A stretch of DNA of 16,252 bases from Chromera velia (taxonomy: Eukaryota; Sar; Chromeraceae), in the NCBI GenBank assembly GCA_018398765.1, contig JAHBMJ010002753.1, forward strand, positions 1-16,252, written 5' to 3'. The first letter of the stretch is position 1; the number at the start of each line of letters is the position of its first letter. The notes below the pieces were generated by a model, which saw only the letters and a program-made list of their open reading frames with translations, was not told where the DNA came from and did no database searches. The position numbers and the translations under genes are program-made. Of this stretch, positions 11,743-16,252 are shown one piece after another.

Positions 11743-14700
11743 ATGCCTTTGAAATTCAGCCTCTACCATGAGCTCTCGGGGAAGGTTGCCACTGCGGAGT
11801 TGAGTTCCAAGTGCACAGTGGAGGAACTGAAGCTGGTGGTTGCAGCAGGTCTGTCAAAGGCCTGCCTGTGTGTAAACTGAAGATATCCGTGCAATGAATC
11901 TGTATGGACGGCGGGAAAGAGCTTTAGTCCTTCGAAATCAGTCGGGACGGCCTCATGATGCAGTCAGTGTTCATTCTGCATGCATGCGTGCATGCATCCA
12001 ATCCAAGACTTTTTGCATGCATATCGTGTATGCATGGCTTTTGTCGGTCACCTGTAGGCACAAAGCGGACAGATGTGTGAGAAACCGTCAACAGGATGCT
12101 TAGCAAGTGGAATGGCTGAGGTGCAGCTACAAATACATGCACGGGTGTGGAATGCGTCTCAGTACCGAAGTCCATGCATGCATGTCTCTCTCTCTCTCTC
12201 TTGTTGCCAAAAAATCAGAATTCGGAGTTCCCCCGGAGGCGCAGGAGGTTCGCCTCTCTGGACGAGCTCTAGAGGCCCAAAAGACGCTCTCCAGTTGCGG
12301 TGTCACAGAAAATTGCTTGGTCAGTGAGTCAGTCAGTCAACCATGCATTCAGTAAGTCACTCCACTTTGTTGAATTGCTTATCTGCTTTGCCTTTCAGCC
12401 GAGCAAATCCACGAGCCAGTCAAGAAATTTCCACAACTTAGCCAGTGGTATGCAAGAGAAGAGACAAACCATCGATCGATCGATCGATCAGTCATCCAGC
12501 CCGTCACTCACTGAGTGTATACTCGAATCAGTCACTTGCACTGTCGGTCAGCGAGAATGCCGCCTCTCTCATATCACCGACCAGGCAACCCCTCCTCTTG
12601 GTCCCGCAGGTCACTGTCCACATCAATGCCGGGGCCCTCGCAGCAGCACACCAGGGCCCAGGAGCGCAGGGGGGGGCGGTGTCCGGGTTCGGGCCCGCAT
12701 CGGCTCGCGGAGGGGCGAACTTCCTTGTAAGTGAGAGCCTCTCTTCGCCTCTCGCCTTGCCTTTCATGTCTTATCCTTTCTTATCCTTTTATCTGTTCAT
12801 TGATTAAGTATGGAGTCGCCTCTTTCTTTCTGTGTCCGTCTACACATCTGTCTCCATGTGAGAGTGCGGGTGTACTCTCCGCACTGTTTCTTCTGTTTTT
12901 GTTCGTCTGTCCGTCTGTCTGCCAGACTGCCTGCCTACCTGTCTGTCGATCTGTCAGTCTGTGCGCCTGTCTGTCTGTGCATCTCTGTATGTGTTTCTAT
13001 GTGCACGCATGCGTGTATGTATGCATGCATGCATGTATGTATATATGATGTGCGTATGCAGGAGCAAGTCCAAAATTTCCTTCGGGAGTCCGGCATGACC
13101 ACCGAAGAGCTTCTGCAGCAGACCCTGGCCATGCCTGGGTCCTCCTCTCGACGAAACTCCGACGCGGTGCGGAGACAAAGAATAGACAAAAATTACGAGG
13201 TCTGTAGGTCGGTTTTTTGGTCTCCAAAATCAGCCAATCAAACTGGTTCGATCGAGCCTTCTTTTAAACGTTCGAGTGGACTCCGAGAACAACTGCAGAA
13301 TTGACGGACACGGCTGTCAGATCAGATCCAAAAAATGCAGTAAAAGACCCAGAAAAAGCCCGAAGTCCTCTGTGCTGCATTGGGTCTATCAAGGAGGAAT
13401 CAAGTCAAACTATTCCATACTTCAAAAGGCCAACATTCTTTCTCCTGCACTGTACCCTTTCCCATCATCCTCCGTTTCTCTTCACAACGCGATCATGCGT
13501 TGAGTGCCTTCTAGTCATGGAGGCTCTTCGGTCGGGTGGGTCCTTCTTTTGCTGCTGCTCACATGTTCCATTAATCCGAATCCGAAAGCATGCGTTTCTT
13601 TATTTGTCTGCTCTTGCAGGAAGCCCTTGAGTTGAATCCGGAGGCCTTTGCCCGTGTTGTGATGCTCTACATCGACACAAAGGTCGGCAGGCACACCGTC
13701 CCTCCCGTACTCGTTTCTCTCTTGATGATCAGGCAGTGAAGGCAGGGAGACAGAAACAGACCAAGACCGTGCACTGTTCGTTCACAGGTGCACGCAAAGA
13801 CAAACCCTTTGCAGGAAGGAGTAAGAAAGGGAGGGAGCAGGAGAGTGTCCGAACAGGTCTCAGTTGATACTACAGCTCTTGTCCCTCTTTTTACTTTGTC
13901 TCACTGGTACCGCAACACGTCCCTCCCTTCCTTCCTTCCTTTCCTCCTTCGATCACTCACGCAGGTCAACGGGGTTCCCTTCAAGGCCTTTGTGGACACA
14001 GGTGCTCAGATGACCATCATCTCCCGGGCAGCTGCAAAGAGGGCAGGACTGGAGTCCCTCATCGATGAACGATTTCAAGGTTGGTGGGTCCGCGAATCAG
14101 AAAGGAAAAGGGACGTGTGTGCGCGTGCTTGCATGAATAACTGGGGAGCCCGAAAAGCAGTAGAGGATCTAGCGACTCAGGATCCGAAGAAGAACGACTC
14201 ACTCGCAATGGCCAGAAGAAAAGCTGGAGGAGCGGTGGTGACGGAAATTTGCGCCACTTTGTGTCTCGTATAACTCCATAGATGCAGACAGCTGAAACAG
14301 TTGTCGTTTGAGCCCGGGCCCGTACGAAAATGCAGGTTCTTGACCACATCCATGCGGGAATGCTCCCATGGGGTCTAAAAGGACTACGACCACTGAAACG
14401 CTTGTTGCGATTATTTGGAAGGAACCACCCGATTTGGATTTAACTATTATACCGCTTAATTATTGCATACGCTTCAACCCCACTTGATGTTTCCATGCAG
14501 GACGCGCTGTCGGGGTGGGAGAAGCTCCGATCGTTGGAAGAATTCACATGACCGAAATGGAAGTCGGGGACTCGACATTGGTAGGCCTCTCTCTCTTTGT
14601 GTGCCTAGCTGTCTGCAGTCATTTTGGAATGTTTGCATGGTTCTCGGAAGGCAGCAAGGGGATGCATGCAGTGAAAGAACAAATTATCATTTGTGTATGA

Positions 14701-15214
14701 GTAAAAGACAGACAGACGCAGTCAGGGCCTCCACCTTCGCTGCAATTCTTTCTCATCCGTCTGCATTTACTATACACCTCATCTGCATCCATGCACGTTT
14801 TCCTGCCTCCACTTGCTCCCGGCCTATCTGCCTGCATGAGCCATCTGCCCTCATCTGACTTCCTCTGCTTTAATCTGACTCCTTATGCCTCCATGTGCTC
14901 CTGTCTGCATCCGACCTGCATGCAAGTAAAAAGCGTATTCTTCCCCATGCGATGATCCTCTGTGTCCTCTATCACGTCGCTCGGTGTTCTCTTAGTCACG
15001 CAGTGCCTCGAATGCTCGGTGCTTATATGCAGCTCTGTTCCTTCACAGTCCTTGGGGGCGAGTCTGACATTGATATCATTCTGGGTCAGCTTAACTGGAC
15101 TCAAACAAACAATCATGCACAGAAAGAGGCATACATAAATATCTACACGCACACACAGGGACAAGTTCACGCGTTGGCTGGGGCGGGGACAGTGAGACGT
15201 GTACGTACATGCAG

Positions 15215-15273
<59 letters not shown>

Positions 15274-15605
15274 TCTAGGGGCGTTTTGTACTGGTCTACA
15301 GCGGCAAATCAAAATTTGCTCCTCAAAGAAGGCCCGGGAGATGCGTGAGAGGAGTGATCGAGCACCTGTGCAGTTGTCACTTGCTCTCTGGTCATCAGTA
15401 ACGAAGGAGAAGAAAACAGAGAAACGAAGACCAATTGCCACCATAGTTCCCATTTTGCGTTCGCGCGGGTTCATTGCACCAGCATCAAAAAAAGTTTTCG
15501 CAGGGCTGTCTGACGATCTGACCCCCCGACCGAATGGCTCATTGAACTTCTGCAGGACTGGACATGTTGATGAAGCACGAGTGCAGCGTGAATCTGAAAG
15601 ATAAG
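11743..15605 (+). CDS. DDI1: DDI1-like protein: ubiquitin-like domain plus retropepsin-type aspartyl protease (5' part)
   Basis: DDI1 proteins shuttle or cleave heavily ubiquitinated proteins for the proteasome. Nine exons fit with conserved phases: 11743-11848, 12219-12319, 12610-12726, 13062-13199, 13620-13682, 13965-14079, 14501-14580, 15033-15084 and 15556-15605 (822 nt, 274 codons). Exons 1-3 encode an N-terminal ubiquitin-like domain (MPLKFSLYHELSG; then FGVPPEAQEVRLSGR). Exon 3 also holds a Gly/Ala-rich linker, and exon 4 a helical linker ending RRQRIDKNYE. Exon 5 has the family signature LELNPEAF...VMLYID. Exon 6 carries the active site, FVDTGAQMTIIS with Asp at residue 186 (most homologues have DSGAQ). 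Exons 7-9 give VGVGEAPIVGRIH, CSFTVLGG and GLDMLMKHEC, the rest of the protease fold. No in-frame stops. Exon 9 ends at donor GTAAGT and the gene continues beyond the window, so the C-terminus (sometimes a UBA domain) is not visible. Confidence 0.93.
12185..12200. repeat. (CT)n microsatellite in DDI1 intron 1
   Basis: A short pure CT run lies close upstream of the exon 2 acceptor and may serve as a polypyrimidine tract. Confidence 0.8.
12471..12490. repeat. (ATCG)n tetranucleotide repeat in DDI1 intron 2
   Basis: About five ATCG units; each unit pair is self-complementary, so the tract is palindromic. It is intronic. Confidence 0.8.
12727..13061. repeat. DDI1 intron 3 with CTGT-type and TGCATG-type repeats
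   Basis: This intron is rich in imperfect TCTGTC units (12900-12990), then TGCATGCATG/TGTATGTA words (13008-13045), and ends in GTATGCAG. Frames that read through it are uninformative. Confidence 0.7.
15214..15273. repeat. (CA)n(GA)n microsatellite in DDI1 intron 8
   Basis: About 18 CA units are followed by about 12 GA units. The tract is intronic and lies between exons 8 and 9. Confidence 0.9.
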
Positions 15606-15634
15606 GTAAGTTAGTCATTTTTCATCAGAGCAGA

Positions 15635-16252
15635 GACCGATATGTGGCTGTTCGTTTGTCACACACGCCCGAGTTCCGTGCTTGGCCGTCCTCTGTCTGT
15701 GCATGAGGACCGATATGTGCCTGTTCGTTTGTCACACACGCCCGAGTTCCGTGCTTGGCCGTCCTCTGTCTGTCCATAGGGACCGATACGTGCCTGTTCG
15801 TTTGTCACACACGCCCGAGTTCCGTGCTTGGCCGTCCTCTGTCTGTCCATAGGGACCGATATGTGCCTGTTCGTTTGTCACACACGCCCGAGTTCCGTGC
15901 TTGGCCGTCCTCTGTCTGTCCATAGGGACCAATATGTGCCTGTTCGTTTGTCACACACGCCCGAGTTCCGTGCTTGGCCGTCCTCTGTCTGTCCATAGGG
16001 ACCGATATGTACCTGTTCGTTTGTCACACACGCCCGAGTTCCGTGCTTGGCCGTCCTCTGTCTGTCTATGGGGACCGATATGTGCCTGTTCGTTTGTCAC
16101 ACACGCCCGAGTTCCGTGCCTGGCCGTCCTCTGTCTGTCCATGGGACCGATATGTGCCTGTTCGTTTGTCACACACGCCCGGGTTCCGTGCTTGGCCGTC
16201 CTCTGTCTGTCCATAGGGACCGATATGTACCTGTTCGTTTGTCACACACGCC
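15635..16252. repeat. 73-bp tandem minisatellite in the DDI1 intron after exon 9
   Basis: The unit begins GACCGATATGTGCCTGTTCG and includes TTTGTCACACACGCCCGAG and GCTTGGCCGTCCTCTGTC. Units start at 15635, 15708, 15781, 15854, 15927, 16000, 16073, 16145 and 16218. All are 73 bp except the 16073 unit (72). There are eight full copies, and a ninth is cut by the window edge. Copies differ by only a few substitutions, so the array is young or homogenised. The period is not a multiple of three, and the frames it opens on both strands are repeat artefacts. Confidence 0.95.

Noticed and set aside
12810-13304. 164-codon + strand ORF over DDI1 intron 3 and exon 4
   Set aside because: It is a read-through of intron repeats into the genuine exon; splice sites and phases support exon 4 starting at 13062.
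13788-14273. 161-codon + strand ORF including the DTGAQ exon
   Set aside because: Only 13965-14079 is exon; the sequence before the acceptor and after the donor is intronic, and the spliced phases join the neighbouring DDI1 exons.
15659-16216. ORFs on both strands in the minisatellite
   Set aside because: They arise from a stop-poor 73-bp repeat read in rotating frames; the same peptide recurs in every copy and no start or context supports coding.

Overview
The window looks like nuclear DNA of an intron-rich eukaryotic microalga or protist. Introns are spliceosomal (GT donors, usually TGCAG or similar acceptors), exons are short, and introns and spacers carry many CA/TG, GA, TATA and GATG-type simple repeats. 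I lean weakly towards a chromerid-type alveolate alga, from general texture only; no marker in the window fixes the species.

Layout. (1) 1-103 is a TG-rich microsatellite. (2) 104-6364 is a retroelement on the + strand, with 342-bp direct terminal repeats (109-450 and 6018-6359) flanked by a candidate 5-bp target duplication CTGTA. It encodes an unrecognised glycine-rich ORF1 product, then a pol-type frame with a cysteine cluster, a GIY-YIG endonuclease domain and a reverse transcriptase. GIY-YIG lies before the RT, as in the permuted, N-terminal-GIY-YIG branch of Penelope-like elements. The pol frame is cut by three in-frame stops (TAA 2765, TAG 4067, TGA 4532) but by no frameshift, so this copy is probably dead though fairly young (about 4.4% divergence between the repeats). 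(3) 6653-9502 holds exons of a protein kinase-like gene. Hinge, catalytic loop, DFG-like, APE, subdomain IX and C-lobe motifs occur in order on the + strand, but with degenerate catalytic residues and several stops, so I call it a pseudogene. If its N-lobe exons lie left of the window, the retroelement sits in one of its introns. (4) 9708-9899 may be one more coding exon. (5) 9900-10535 is a strikingly AT-rich, gene-free island lying downstream of a small HNH-type endonuclease ORF on the minus strand (10536-11114). (6) 11743-15605 is the 5' part of an apparently intact DDI1-like gene (ubiquitin-like domain plus retroviral-type aspartyl protease domain). Nine exons can be placed with consistent phases, giving 274 codons, and the gene runs off the right edge. 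(7) 15635-16252 is a 73-bp minisatellite inside the DDI1 intron that follows exon 9.

How the parts relate. The DDI1-like gene is the only clearly functional host gene. It and the HNH ORF are divergently oriented around a spacer of about 630 bp with a poly(A)-type tract. The retroelement and the kinase relic both show nonsense changes compatible with C-to-T or G-to-A decay, and the repeat differences are concentrated at CpG sites, which suggests cytosine methylation in the host. The main item for follow-up is the retroelement: its ORF1, its two Cys modules and its LTR-like repeats with a short target duplication.
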